In this document: positions 27,341-35,887 of the stretch, in pieces
Layout: each line of letters opens with the position of its first letter
Numbering within the stretch: the stretch's first letter is position 1
Assembly (NCBI GenBank): GCA_046290495.1
Contig: JBKAGT010000001.1
Coordinates: 1-64,000 of the forward strand
Direction: 5' to 3'
Origin: PGYR01 sp046290495
GTDB taxonomy: Bacteria; Bacteroidota; Ignavibacteria; Kapaibacteriales; UBA2268
DNA length: 64,000 nucleotides
Translations under genes and position numbers: made by a program
The notes under the pieces: model-generated
What the model saw: the letters and a program-made list of their open reading frames with translations, nothing else
Databases searched by the model: none
Told to the model about the DNA's origin: nothing

Positions 27341-28825
27341 CTAAATTAATGGGTAATCAATACCTTCATCTTTCCAAGTTTTTAATTTAATGTTGTAGTT
27401 ATTCCCACTTGAATCTGTCATTTGGTTAATGTACTTAACTAAATCTTTAACTGAATTAGGGTGTGAACTTGCTATTAAAATTCCTATATCTGGTTTTAAT
27501 CCATCAATAATACAACCATCCCAATACATTTTTAATTGATAAAGATCTTGTACACTAGTAAATTCTTTTTTCCCCTCATAAATAACTAATCCATCGTTTG
27601 TTTTTTGATATAAATCTATTCTTATTCTTTCTTTTATTTCTTTAAATACATTTTGCTCAGTAGTTACTGTTTTAGGATCAGGGAGTTGACGCAATTTTAA
27701 GTCTGCTAATTTTTCAAATAAATCAACTTCATGATCTATATCTTTTGAACTTTTTGGAGGTTCAGGAATATAACTCCTAATCCAACTAAACAAATCAGCT
27801 AACTTTTTGTCGCCTTTTCTAATTCCATTTTTAGAAGTTCTTGTGGTAGGAAGTGAGTTTATTTCATCAGAAACAAGGTTTAGTTTAATTAATAAATAAT
27901 TATAGCTATTATGTTTTTCTATCCCCCATATTTCTTTGAAAATGTTATTTGCGATAACTCGCCCATTGAGTCGAATTTCAACTCCTGACGTAGACATATT
28001 TCTTTTATAATATTTTTTATGATCTGAATCACGCATAGACCCAAATTCATACTGGACAATAACATCATTATCATCTAATTTCACTGTTGTTGAACCTTTA
28101 GAAGGATTGATGTATCTTTCAAAGTCAGGTTCTACAGATTTCACATTTTTGTTCTTTTGTGTACCATGAATATCTGTATAAACTATTGAAATATTAGCTA
28201 TATCATCTTTTATTAAATTTGAGTATGTAAATCCTATATCTTCAATTAAAAATTCAACTCGCTTTTCAAATCCAAAATTTCCTGAGTGACCTTCTGTTAC
28301 TGTTTTAAATAAGTTTTCGCTACATGTAAAAGCCATATAAGTTCCTGATCCATTTAATTGACCTGGCCATGCTGTTTCAGTTATTTCTAATTCATAAGCC
28401 TCAAAATTATCAAATTTATATGAAGCTTCAATCTTAGTATATAACCCTTTTTCAGATTGTTGTTTACTTCTCGTGCATATTTCCCATTTATTATTATTTG
28501 GATTGGCAGTTGCTAAAGCATGTTTAAATCCAAATCCATGCTCATTCATAGGTGAATCTTTTGCATCTTGAGCTCCTAATGAAAAAGCCGAATCCAAATT
28601 TTTAAACCCTGTTCCTGAATCCTCAATTGAAAAAAACACTTCTTTATTAGGAAGCTCTTTGATACATATAACAATGTTCTTAATTATAGGATTATTCCCT
28701 TTAAAATTTGATATCGAATTATCTAGAAACTCATTCAGAATTTGCGACATTGAATCAAAATGTCCTCCAAGTCCTCTCCAAACAATATTTCCTTCTGGTT
28801 TATTCTTAATTATTTTTTTATTCAT
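27341..28825 (-). CDS. GHKL (MORC-like) ATPase with C-terminal PD-(D/E)XK-like nuclease domain
   Basis: 494 residues. The N-terminal Bergerat ATPase has the N-box EFLDN (Glu32, Asn36), G1 IEDSGTGF (67-74) and G2 EHGFGFKHAL (95-104). A transducer-like S5 segment follows (GVEIRLNGRVIANNI, LPTTRTSKNG about 325-335). The last 110 residues carry Asp404 (RIDLYQ), the strand LVIYEGK with Glu417 and Lys419, and then QLKMY (Gln430, Tyr434). That order, D...ExK...QxxxY, is the restriction-endonuclease-fold signature. Prokaryotic MORC-like ATPases fused to nucleases are known from restriction and conflict loci. AGGA is six bases before the ATG. The ATPase call is solid; the nuclease call is inference from motif spacing. 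Confidence 0.8.
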   Translation of the reverse strand: MNKKIIKNKPEGNIVWRGLGGHFDSMSQILNEFLDNSISNFKGNNPIIKNIVICIKELPNKEVFFSIEDSGTGFKNLDSAFSLGAQDAKDSPMNEHGFGFKHALATANPNNNKWEICTRSKQQSEKGLYTKIEASYKFDNFEAYELEITETAWPGQLNGSGTYMAFTCSENLFKTVTEGHSGNFGFEKRVEFLIEDIGFTYSNLIKDDIANISIVYTDIHGTQKNKNVKSVEPDFERYINPSKGSTTVKLDDNDVIVQYEFGSMRDSDHKKYYKRNMSTSGVEIRLNGRVIANNIFKEIWGIEKHNSYNYLLIKLNLVSDEINSLPTTRTSKNGIRKGDKKLADLFSWIRSYIPEPPKSSKDIDHEVDLFEKLADLKLRQLPDPKTVTTEQNVFKEIKERIRIDLYQKTNDGLVIYEGKKEFTSVQDLYQLKMYWDGCIIDGLKPDIGILIASSHPNSVKDLVKYINQMTDSSGNNYNIKLKTWKDEGIDYPLI

Positions 28826-29254
28826 GTACTATCCTATATTGAAGCTATCAAAATGCAAGAATATCAAATATCTTTATAGCAATTCTAATTTAACAAATCA
28901 CTTTCCTCACAATATAACAAAAAAAACATACTTTTGAAAAAGAGATTGTTGTTCCTCACTGCGTGTTAAACCTAAGGTATTTACAACATTCCCCACTTTC
29001 TAAAGATAGTTACATGTGTCTGTCATTCTGATGACGCGGAAAGCGTCAGAAGAATCCATGCTCAAATTAACTAAATGCAAATGGATATTCAAAACGGTTT
29101 TGTTAAACTATAGATAGACTCTTCGCTACGCTAAGAGTGACATTTAAAAGCTTGTCATTGCGAAGGAATGAAGTGACTGCGGCAATCTCAAATGAGACAG
29201 CAACGCTACGCTCGCTGTGACATATTATCCTACAAAAGGGCATAATTAAAGCAC
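28826..29254. other. 429-bp intergenic region with repeat block
   Basis: The left 190 bp is AT-rich and presumably holds the promoter of the ATPase gene. The right part (29021-29222) is a block of dispersed-type repeats described separately. No open frame or RNA gene is evident. Confidence 0.6.
29021..29222. repeat. Cluster of intergenic repeat elements with stem-loops
   Basis: Three short elements of a kind common in intergenic DNA follow each other. The first is GTCATTCTGATGACGC.GGAAA.GCGTCAGAAGAATCC, with a GACGC/GCGTC stem. The second is ACTCTTCGCTACGCTAAGAGTGACA, an ACTCTT/AAGAGT hairpin. The third is GTCATTGCGAAGGAATGAAG, running on to GCGGCAATCTC and a final ACAGC/GCTGT hairpin. Base composition is richer in GC than the flanks. 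Confidence 0.7.
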
Positions 29255-29962
29255 CTACCTATACTCTGGGTTTTCGAAATTCCAGTGAGTATCATCGTCC
29301 CATTCTTTTCGGGAGTTGCCGTAGTTGTTATAGCCATTATTATCTTTTAGCATCTTAGCGAGGTGCATTAGGTTGTAAGCCATGAAAGTAGTGTTTCTGT
29401 TAGTGAAGTCATTGTCCTTGGCGCCAGATTCCTCATCTAGGTAGCTTGGTCCTGGGCCTACTTCACCTATCCATCCAGCGTCTGCTTGTGGTGGTACGGT
29501 GTAGCCCAAATGTTGTAGCGAATAGAGAATACTCATGGAGCAGTGCTTCACTCCGTCCTCGTTACCAGTGATTATACATCCACCTGCCTTACCGTAGTAT
29601 AAGTACTGACCCTTGTCGTTCAGTTTACCACTCATAGCATATAGTCTTTCAATCAGCTTAGTTGCCTCTGATGACCTTTCCCCAAGCCAAATAGGAGTAC
29701 CTATTACAAGTATATCGGCAGCAAATATCCTTTCGAATAGCTCAGGCCACTCATCTGTGTCCCATCCATATTCGGTCATGTCAGGATAGACCCCTGGTGC
29801 TACATCGTGGTCAACAAATCGAATATTATCGACTTTTACGCCTTCTTTTATCATTATATTCTTGGAGATATCCATCAGCCCTTGGGTGTGGCTCTTTCTG
29901 GGGGATTTTTTCAACGTACAGTTTACGTACATTGCTGTCAGGTCTGAAAAATCGTTCGACAT
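29255..29962 (-). CDS. Flavodoxin-fold NAD(P)H:FMN reductase family protein
   Basis: 235 residues of the FMN-reductase/flavodoxin fold: first strand LTAMYVNCTLKKSPRKSHTQGL forming the FMN phosphate loop, then ADILVIGTPIWLGERSSEATKLIERLY and GKAGGCIITGNEDGVKHC. Family members bind FMN and reduce quinones, azo dyes or other electron acceptors; the partner here is unknown. AGGAG precedes the ATG. It lies downstream of the helicase gene on the same strand, but a strong terminator separates them. Confidence 0.82.
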   Translation of the reverse strand: MSNDFSDLTAMYVNCTLKKSPRKSHTQGLMDISKNIMIKEGVKVDNIRFVDHDVAPGVYPDMTEYGWDTDEWPELFERIFAADILVIGTPIWLGERSSEATKLIERLYAMSGKLNDKGQYLYYGKAGGCIITGNEDGVKHCSMSILYSLQHLGYTVPPQADAGWIGEVGPGPSYLDEESGAKDNDFTNRNTTFMAYNLMHLAKMLKDNNGYNNYGNSRKEWDDDTHWNFENPEYR

Positions 29963-30015
29963 ATCTCGTTACTCCTATTAATGATAAACAATATCATAGT
30001 AACGAGTGAAAAAGC

Positions 30016-30042
30016 AAAATCAGTGCATGAAGCACTGATTTT
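30016..30042 (-). terminator. Rho-independent terminator of the DEAD-box helicase gene
   Basis: Perfect 11-bp inverted repeat AAAATCAGTGC/GCACTGATTTT around a 5-base loop, followed on the minus strand by GCTTTTTC. It lies 20 bases after the helicase stop. Confidence 0.85.
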
Positions 30043-30061
30043 TACTTATAAAACTGTCGGA

Positions 30062-31534
30062 TTATTTACCTTTTCTTTTGCGATGCGATTTGTTTTTATT
30101 GCTTCGCTTGGAGTAATTGCCTTGGTGGTTCTTCTTGCTTTTGCCCTTTGCTTGGCCTCTGTTACCACCACGTCTTCTTCCGCCTCGGCCACCGCCGCCG
30201 CCACCTTTTTGTTCGGTGTCGTTCAGGTCTTTCGAGCCATCTGTTCTTAGTTTATCTAATTCTATTACTAATAGTTTTTCTATTAACTCTTCCTTGCTAA
30301 CATCTTCGAAAATTCTATTAGCATCAGATTTCATTTTCTTAGTTACTTTACCTATAGTGCTTGTGTTGTGAACCTTCACACACCAATCTTCAATTCTAAC
30401 TTTAGAAATATCCTCAGCATTTGGAATAAATATTCTTTCGAACTTAATGCCTAATTGTTTCTCTAACTTGTGTACTCTGTGCTTTTCTCTACCACTAACA
30501 AAAGTCAATGATATACCACTTTTGCCAGCTCTACCAGTTCTACCACTTCTGTGAGTGTAGTAAGAGTTATCGTCGGGCAATGAGTGGTGAATAACGTGAG
30601 TCAAATCGTCCACATCAATCCCACGCGCTGCAACGTCAGTTGCAATCAATACGTGAAGCTCATGCTTACGGAAACGACGCATAACTCTGTCTCTCTGAGC
30701 TTGCGACAAATCACCATGCAATGCATCTGCTTTATAATGATCTTCTAGTAATCTCTCTGCCAAATCTTGAGTTTCCCTCTTAGTACGGCAGAATACCACA
30801 CCACGCATATCGGGAGTAATATCCAATATTCTAGTTAGGGCTTCAGTTTTGTCCGAATGCCTAACCAATGCATAATAGTGGTCGATATCAGTGTTTACTT
30901 CGTTCTTTGGGTTAATCTGCACTTCTGCAGGGTGTTCCATATACTTCTTAACTATTTTTCTTATTTCATTAGGCATAGTAGCCGAGAAGAGCCATGTGTT
31001 CTTGTAGTCAGGAGTATAGCTAAGAATCTTATCTATATCTTCCTTGAAGCCCATGTTGAGCATTTCGTCAGCTTCGTCCAATACTAAGTAACGTATGCTT
31101 TCTAACTTTATCGCCTTTCTTTTAATCAAGTCAATAAGACGACCGGGAGTTGCAATAATAACGTGTTGAGTTTTCTTCAGAGCTTTCATCTGATTCTGTA
31201 TAGATGCACCACCATATACGGCAAGTACATTGATTCGCTCCTGATATTTGCTATACTTAAATAGCTGATTAGCTATTTGTTGACCTAGCTCACGCGTAGG
31301 TGCTAATATTAAAGCTTGAGTTGCCTTTTGGGCAGGGTCTAACCTTTCGAGAAGGGGCAATCCGAATGCTGCTGTTTTACCAGTACCAGTCTGTGCTAAC
31401 CCAATAAAATCTCTATTTTCGGTTAGTAGTTGGGGGATTGCTTTTTCTTGTATTTCTGTAGGATTTTCGAATCCGAGTTCGCGGATGGCTTCCAGTAGAC
31501 TATCTGAAAGACCTAATTGATCAAATTTTATCAA
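30062..31534 (-). CDS. DEAD-box ATP-dependent RNA helicase (DeaD/CsdA-like)
   Basis: 490 residues. The helicase core has the Q motif (GFENPTEIQ), motif I AQTGTGKT, motif II DEAD, motif III SAT, GVVFCRTK, motif V ATDVAARGIDV and motif VI HRSGRTGRAGK. The region around 380-430 (ISKVRIEDWCVKV) precedes a very basic Gly/Arg/Lys-rich tail of 50 residues (GGGGGGRGGRRRGG), which probably binds RNA without specificity. The role is in unwinding rRNA or mRNA structure, often in cold or during ribosome assembly. A TAnnTTTG box and short leader precede it; a strong terminator follows. Confidence 0.93.
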   Translation of the reverse strand: MIKFDQLGLSDSLLEAIRELGFENPTEIQEKAIPQLLTENRDFIGLAQTGTGKTAAFGLPLLERLDPAQKATQALILAPTRELGQQIANQLFKYSKYQERINVLAVYGGASIQNQMKALKKTQHVIIATPGRLIDLIKRKAIKLESIRYLVLDEADEMLNMGFKEDIDKILSYTPDYKNTWLFSATMPNEIRKIVKKYMEHPAEVQINPKNEVNTDIDHYYALVRHSDKTEALTRILDITPDMRGVVFCRTKRETQDLAERLLEDHYKADALHGDLSQAQRDRVMRRFRKHELHVLIATDVAARGIDVDDLTHVIHHSLPDDNSYYTHRSGRTGRAGKSGISLTFVSGREKHRVHKLEKQLGIKFERIFIPNAEDISKVRIEDWCVKVHNTSTIGKVTKKMKSDANRIFEDVSKEELIEKLLVIELDKLRTDGSKDLNDTEQKGGGGGGRGGRRRGGNRGQAKGKSKKNHQGNYSKRSNKNKSHRKRKGK

Positions 31535-31565
31535 AAAAATTCACTTATATAATTTAGAATAATCA

Positions 31566-31573
31566 CAAAGTTA
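31566..31573 (-). promoter_or_regulatory. Putative -7 promoter box TAACTTTG
   Basis: On the minus strand TTAACTTTGTG lies 31 bases before the helicase ATG, matching the boxes at 4755 and 25730 in sequence and distance. Confidence 0.45.
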
Positions 31574-31648
31574 AGGAATAATAAGTTTAGAAGTGCTAAA
31601 TATCAAAAAATACTGTTATTTATATAAATCACTACATAGTAAATAAAT

Positions 31649-32623
31649 CTAATTTTCTCTATTTATTATAAAATCTGCCAAATCCCTGAGCGGTTTAGTG
31701 TCATTTATATTTGTGATGCTTTCGAGAGAGTTAATAGCTTCTGCAACATAATAATTAGCCTTAGCTTCGGTATAATCTATTCCTTTGTGCTCTATTGCAT
31801 ATTCTATTATATATCTGATTTGCTTGTTACTTAGGCCTCCCTTTTTAATCATTTTTCTTATTTTCTTTGCTTCCTTTGGGGTGCTATTTTCGAAAGAATG
31901 TATAAGTGGAAGGGTGATTTTCTTTTCAACTATGTCATTTCCAACCGGTTTCCCAATCAAAGAGCTGGTAGATAGATAGTCGAACAAGTCATCTTTCAGC
32001 TGAAATGCCATACCAATATTCTCACCGAATTCTTCCATTTTTGCTATTGTCTCTCGGTCGTTAGTTACACTCGCAGCACCAATTTTTGTGCATGTTGAGA
32101 GTAGTGCAGCTGTTTTGTCAGATATTATTCTGTAATAAACTTCTTCAGTTATCTTTCTAGTTTTGATTACCTCTATTGCCTGTAGCTCGCCTTCGCTCAT
32201 CCTTCTTACTGCAGTACTAGTATAGTCTAGAAAGTCTGTTTCGTTGTTTTCAGTCGCAATTATCAAGCCCTTGGAAAGTAGATAGTCACCAACTAAAACA
32301 GCTATTTTATTATTCCATTTGTGGTTAATGGACAACAATCCACGTCTAGTCTCAGCTCTGTCAACTACATCGTCATGAACTAAGGTAGCAGTGTGGAGCA
32401 ACTCTACCATAGCAGCCCCAATGAATGTCCTTTGGTTTATTTCGCCTAATGCTTTAGCAGTGTGAAATACAAGAGTAGGTCTTATTCGCTTCCCTTTCTT
32501 TTTTGTCAGGTAGCGAAGCACTATATCAAGAAGAGCAACATCAGTTTTCATAAGCCCTTTGAAATAGCTGTCAAACTCGTCTAACTCAACCTTTATTGGT
32601 CTGCTTATTTCTTTTAAGCTCAT
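31649..32623 (-). CDS. Polyprenyl diphosphate synthase (all-trans)
   Basis: 324-residue prenyl chain elongation enzyme. First Asp-rich motif LVHDDVVDRAETRRG, second Asp-rich motif FQLKDDLFDY, and the N-terminal KKGKRIRPTLVFHTA isopentenyl diphosphate site. Such enzymes make octaprenyl or longer chains for quinone side chains; product length cannot be read with confidence. It is 3 bp downstream of tatC on the same strand, so fbp, tatC and this gene form one operon. Confidence 0.9.
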   Translation of the reverse strand: MSLKEISRPIKVELDEFDSYFKGLMKTDVALLDIVLRYLTKKKGKRIRPTLVFHTAKALGEINQRTFIGAAMVELLHTATLVHDDVVDRAETRRGLLSINHKWNNKIAVLVGDYLLSKGLIIATENNETDFLDYTSTAVRRMSEGELQAIEVIKTRKITEEVYYRIISDKTAALLSTCTKIGAASVTNDRETIAKMEEFGENIGMAFQLKDDLFDYLSTSSLIGKPVGNDIVEKKITLPLIHSFENSTPKEAKKIRKMIKKGGLSNKQIRYIIEYAIEHKGIDYTEAKANYYVAEAINSLESITNINDTKPLRDLADFIINREN

Positions 32624-32626
32624 TTA

Positions 32627-33403
32627 CTAATTCTCTTCTTTTTTATAGTATTTCTTAATTGATACCGCCGATATTATTATACTTATCTCATAGAGTATAT
32701 ATATAGGCGAAGCTACAATCAGTTGATTGAAAGGGTCTGGACTTGGTGTCAATATTGCGGCTATAATCAGAATAATAACTATAGCATGTCTCCTGTATTT
32801 TTTCAGGAATCGAGGTGTAAGTAAACCAAATCTGGACAATACAAACGATACCATTGGCAACTCAAAAAATACACCTGCTGACAATATCATCAGCATCAGG
32901 AATCCCCAGTAATCATTGATATCAATTAAGTTTCTAATATTATCAGTACCAAAGTTCGCTGAAAACTCTAGCATGGAAGGTATCATAACCAAATAGGAGA
33001 ATGATATTCCGGCCAAAAAACAAAATGTAGTGAAGAATGTAATTCTCCGTGCCCATCCTCGCTCAGCTTCATAAAGAGCAGGCTCTACAAATTTCCAAAT
33101 CTGATACAGAATAAATGGGAAAGCTATTATCACTCCCGAAATCAAAATCACCTTAAAGTAGAGCATTGGCTTACCAAATACTCTTAGGTTTTGCAGGTCC
33201 AAATTCGCTTCAATTGCTGGCTTCAGTAATATACCATTCATTAGCGGTTCTATGAACACACCTGCAATTGCTGACCCGATTATAACACTTATGATGATGT
33301 ACATCAGACGTTTTCTGAGTTCATCTAAGTGATCCATCAGACCCATATCTGTGTCACTCGAATCCGATTGGGGTTCAGTTCCTATTTGCTTCTGCTCGCT
33401 CAA
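32627..33403 (-). CDS. tatC: Twin-arginine translocase subunit TatC
   Basis: Integral membrane receptor of the Tat pathway that exports folded proteins. 258 residues with the N-terminal MDHLDELRKRLMY motif, the FVEPALYEAERGWARR loop, and six predicted helices. The family Pro and Glu residues in the periplasmic loop are present. The start is TTG, four bases after an AGAGG, directly abutting the fbp stop codon; an ATG about 20 codons in (at MGLMDH) would also leave the conserved core intact. No tatA/B gene is seen in the window. Confidence 0.92.
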   Translation of the reverse strand: MSEQKQIGTEPQSDSSDTDMGLMDHLDELRKRLMYIIISVIIGSAIAGVFIEPLMNGILLKPAIEANLDLQNLRVFGKPMLYFKVILISGVIIAFPFILYQIWKFVEPALYEAERGWARRITFFTTFCFLAGISFSYLVMIPSMLEFSANFGTDNIRNLIDINDYWGFLMLMILSAGVFFELPMVSFVLSRFGLLTPRFLKKYRRHAIVIILIIAAILTPSPDPFNQLIVASPIYILYEISIIISAVSIKKYYKKEEN

Positions 33404-34420
33404 TTAACCTCTATCACGACTCAAAAATGCTTCACATTCCTCTACATCATACTTGCTACCCAAGTAAAGTGGGCTACGTTGATGTATATTAGTAGGCTCT
33501 AAATCTAGTATTCTTTCTTTCCCGTTGCTTGCCTTTCCACCTGCTTGCTCAATTAGCATCGCTAAAGGATTGCATTCGTAAACCAATCTCAACTTACCAT
33601 TGGGGGATGAGTTATCCTCAGGATAAGCAAATATACCACCGTAAAGTAAAGTTCTATGAATATCTGCTACACCAGAGCCAATATATCTAGCTGAATATGG
33701 ACGAGTGCCATCATCAGACTTCTCTTTCAGAAACTCAATGTATTTTTTGAACTCAGGCTTCCACTTATAACTGTTACCTTCATTCACAGAGTAATACTTT
33801 CCACGCTCAGGTATAGTAATTCCCTCATAAGAAAGTATAAATTCACCAACTGTAGGGTCATATGTAAAGGCATTTACTCCATTCCCAGTTGTATATACGA
33901 ATACTGTACTGCTACCGTAAAGGGCGTATCCAGATGCTACTTGCTTGTATCCTGGTTGCAATACATCCTTTTCATTGCATTTATCAGACTCATCAGTAAC
34001 CCTTTTATAAAGCCCAAATATAGTCCCAATAGTAACATTAACATCTATATTCGAAGAGCCATCCAAAGGGTCAAATACCATTACGTATTTCCCTTTTTCA
34101 TACTTTTCTGGTATGTGTATTAGTTCCTCATTCTCTTCAGATGCCATCACAGCAAGTTTGCCAGTGTGGTTAAGCGAGTTTATGATCAACTCATTTGCCA
34201 AAACATCTAATTTTTTTACTTGCTCACCATGTACATTAGTGGTATTTGTCATACCAATTATGTCATTAATCCCTGCACGTCTTACTTCCCTTGCTATCAG
34301 TCTAACTGCAAACGTTATGTCATGCATGAATGATGTAAATTCACCAGATGCGTCAGGGTGCAAATTTTCTTGCTTAGTAATGAAATTATCGAGTGTTATA
34401 AACCTAGATACCTTTATCAT
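33404..34420 (-). CDS. fbp: Class I fructose-1,6-bisphosphatase
   Basis: Gluconeogenic enzyme that hydrolyses fructose 1,6-bisphosphate. 338 residues with the metal-site sequences MASEENEEL and VFDPLDGSSNIDVNVTIGTIFG, the YIGSGVADIHRTLLYGGIFAYP substrate region, and CNPLAMLIEQAGGKAS. Full length for class I. It is first in an operon with tatC and the polyprenyl synthase, a combination with no obvious functional link. Confidence 0.94.
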   Translation of the reverse strand: MIKVSRFITLDNFITKQENLHPDASGEFTSFMHDITFAVRLIAREVRRAGINDIIGMTNTTNVHGEQVKKLDVLANELIINSLNHTGKLAVMASEENEELIHIPEKYEKGKYVMVFDPLDGSSNIDVNVTIGTIFGLYKRVTDESDKCNEKDVLQPGYKQVASGYALYGSSTVFVYTTGNGVNAFTYDPTVGEFILSYEGITIPERGKYYSVNEGNSYKWKPEFKKYIEFLKEKSDDGTRPYSARYIGSGVADIHRTLLYGGIFAYPEDNSSPNGKLRLVYECNPLAMLIEQAGGKASNGKERILDLEPTNIHQRSPLYLGSKYDVEECEAFLSRDRG

Positions 34421-34507
34421 ATCTGTTTTCGTTTTTATGTATAAATAAACTCGAAAGTTAACCCTATTTCATTTCTAAAACAATAGCAAAAGAAATAGTA
34501 GTCCTTG

Positions 34508-34831
34508 TTAGCTTTGCAATTCCAATTTTTTCAAGTATTTCTTATCCGTATAGAAGGTACCAAATGGAAGCAATGAAGCTAATAATAAGATTAGGTTTGT
34601 CCTTAAACTTGTACCAAACTGGTTTCTAATAACTAATACTCCAAACACATAGGCAACAAATAGAAAGCCATGAGCCATACCAACTATATAATTAGGTAGC
34701 GGCATATCAAAGACATACTTGAGGGGCATTGTAACACCAAAAAGCAATAAATAACTAATCCCCTCTAAAATTCCAACCTTTCTGAATCGCTCTAAATTTT
34801 TGTATTTATGTTCTTTATCTAAAAGCCCCAT
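34508..34831 (-). CDS. DUF3817 membrane protein
   Basis: 107 residues with three membrane segments. The DUF3817 signature GILEGISYLLLFG and then GMAHGFLFVAYV are present, with an Arg/Lys-rich start and end. Such proteins are widespread small inner-membrane proteins, sometimes fused to MFS transporters, with no known function. Divergent from the NmrA-like gene. Confidence 0.82.
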   Translation of the reverse strand: MGLLDKEHKYKNLERFRKVGILEGISYLLLFGVTMPLKYVFDMPLPNYIVGMAHGFLFVAYVFGVLVIRNQFGTSLRTNLILLLASLLPFGTFYTDKKYLKKLELQS

Positions 34832-34851
34832 CGTAAGCCATAATTAATTTA

Positions 34852-34859
34852 TATATTTG
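34852..34859 (+). promoter_or_regulatory. Putative -7 promoter box TATATTTG
   Basis: TAnnTTTG match 49 bases before the NmrA-like gene start, in the divergent region with the DUF3817 gene. Confidence 0.35.
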
Positions 34860-34908
34860 TAGATATTACGTTGCATCAAATTAACTATTGCTGATAAGAG
34901 AAAAGTAA

Positions 34909-35802
34909 ATGAAGAATAAAAAACTTAGAGTTTTGATTACCGGAGCTACTGGTAATGTAGGAAGTCAAGTATTCAAATCTCTAACGAAAATTGTTACAGA
35001 CAGAGATATAAGCATAGATATTATAATTGCTGACAGAAATGTAGAACAAGCACGAAAGGAGTTGCATAACTATTCTAATCTTGAATACACATTATTTGAC
35101 TTTAGTGACTCTAGCACATTCGAAAAATCTATGACTAATATAGATATTATGTTTTTGCTAAGGCCACCTCAAATATCGGATATCGAGAAGTACTTTGTAC
35201 CATTATTCAATTCAGCAAAGAAAGTTGGTCTTAAAAATATTATTTTTCTATCTGTTCAAGGCGCTGATAAAAGTAAAGTGATACCCCACAATAAAATTGA
35301 AAAACTAATAAAGCAATATGAATTTGACTACATCTTTGTGAGACCTAGCTACTTCATGCAGAACTTAACAACTACCCTTTTGAGTGAAATTAGAAACAAC
35401 AATTCAATAACTCTACCCTCGGGAAATGCTAAGTTTAACTGGGTTGATGTGAATGACATAGGTCTATGTATAGCCAAGCTAATACTATCATTTGAGGAAT
35501 ATTCTAATAGACCTGTAGTAATAACTGGTAGTGAAAATCTTGATTACTACACAGCTGCAGAATTACTTAGCAAAACCATTGGGCGAGAAATTAAGTTCAA
35601 GAGTGTAAGTCCATTCAGATTCTATATTTTGAAAACACGTCAAGGTTTAAAAAGTGGTTTTGCTTTCGTGATGACTTTATTACACTTCCTACCAAGGTTA
35701 CAAAAAGAACCTGAAATAACGAACAACATAAAGAAAATTACTGGAAAAGAGCCAACAAAACTAATTGAGTTTATAGAAAAAGAAAAAAATCTATTCCTAT
35801 AA
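34909..35802 (+). CDS. NmrA-like NAD(P)-binding atypical SDR protein
   Basis: 297 residues. The N-terminal nucleotide site is VLITGATGNVGSQV (the GxxGxxG pattern), followed by IDIMFLLRPPQ and then FDYIFVRPSYFMQNL, typical of NmrA/QOR2/YtfG-type proteins. These bind NAD(P)H; some reduce quinones and others sense redox state. The start has an A/G-rich stretch. It runs in the same direction as the MATE exporter, with an 85-bp gap. Confidence 0.85.
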   Translation: MKNKKLRVLITGATGNVGSQVFKSLTKIVTDRDISIDIIIADRNVEQARKELHNYSNLEYTLFDFSDSSTFEKSMTNIDIMFLLRPPQISDIEKYFVPLFNSAKKVGLKNIIFLSVQGADKSKVIPHNKIEKLIKQYEFDYIFVRPSYFMQNLTTTLLSEIRNNNSITLPSGNAKFNWVDVNDIGLCIAKLILSFEEYSNRPVVITGSENLDYYTAAELLSKTIGREIKFKSVSPFRFYILKTRQGLKSGFAFVMTLLHFLPRLQKEPEITNNIKKITGKEPTKLIEFIEKEKNLFL

Positions 35803-35887
35803 ACAGTAAATCTGGCATAAAATTCTTTTCGTTAATATGCGTCACGAGTAGGTTGATTAAATAGAAAAAAAGAAAAATGGAGAGAGT

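Noticed and set aside
26957..28825. Complete restriction-modification system
   Set aside because: No methyltransferase or specificity gene is present next to the ATPase-nuclease gene.
29021..29222. Structured RNA gene or riboswitch
   Set aside because: The stem-loops are separate short palindromes of dispersed-repeat type, with no conserved core of a known riboswitch.
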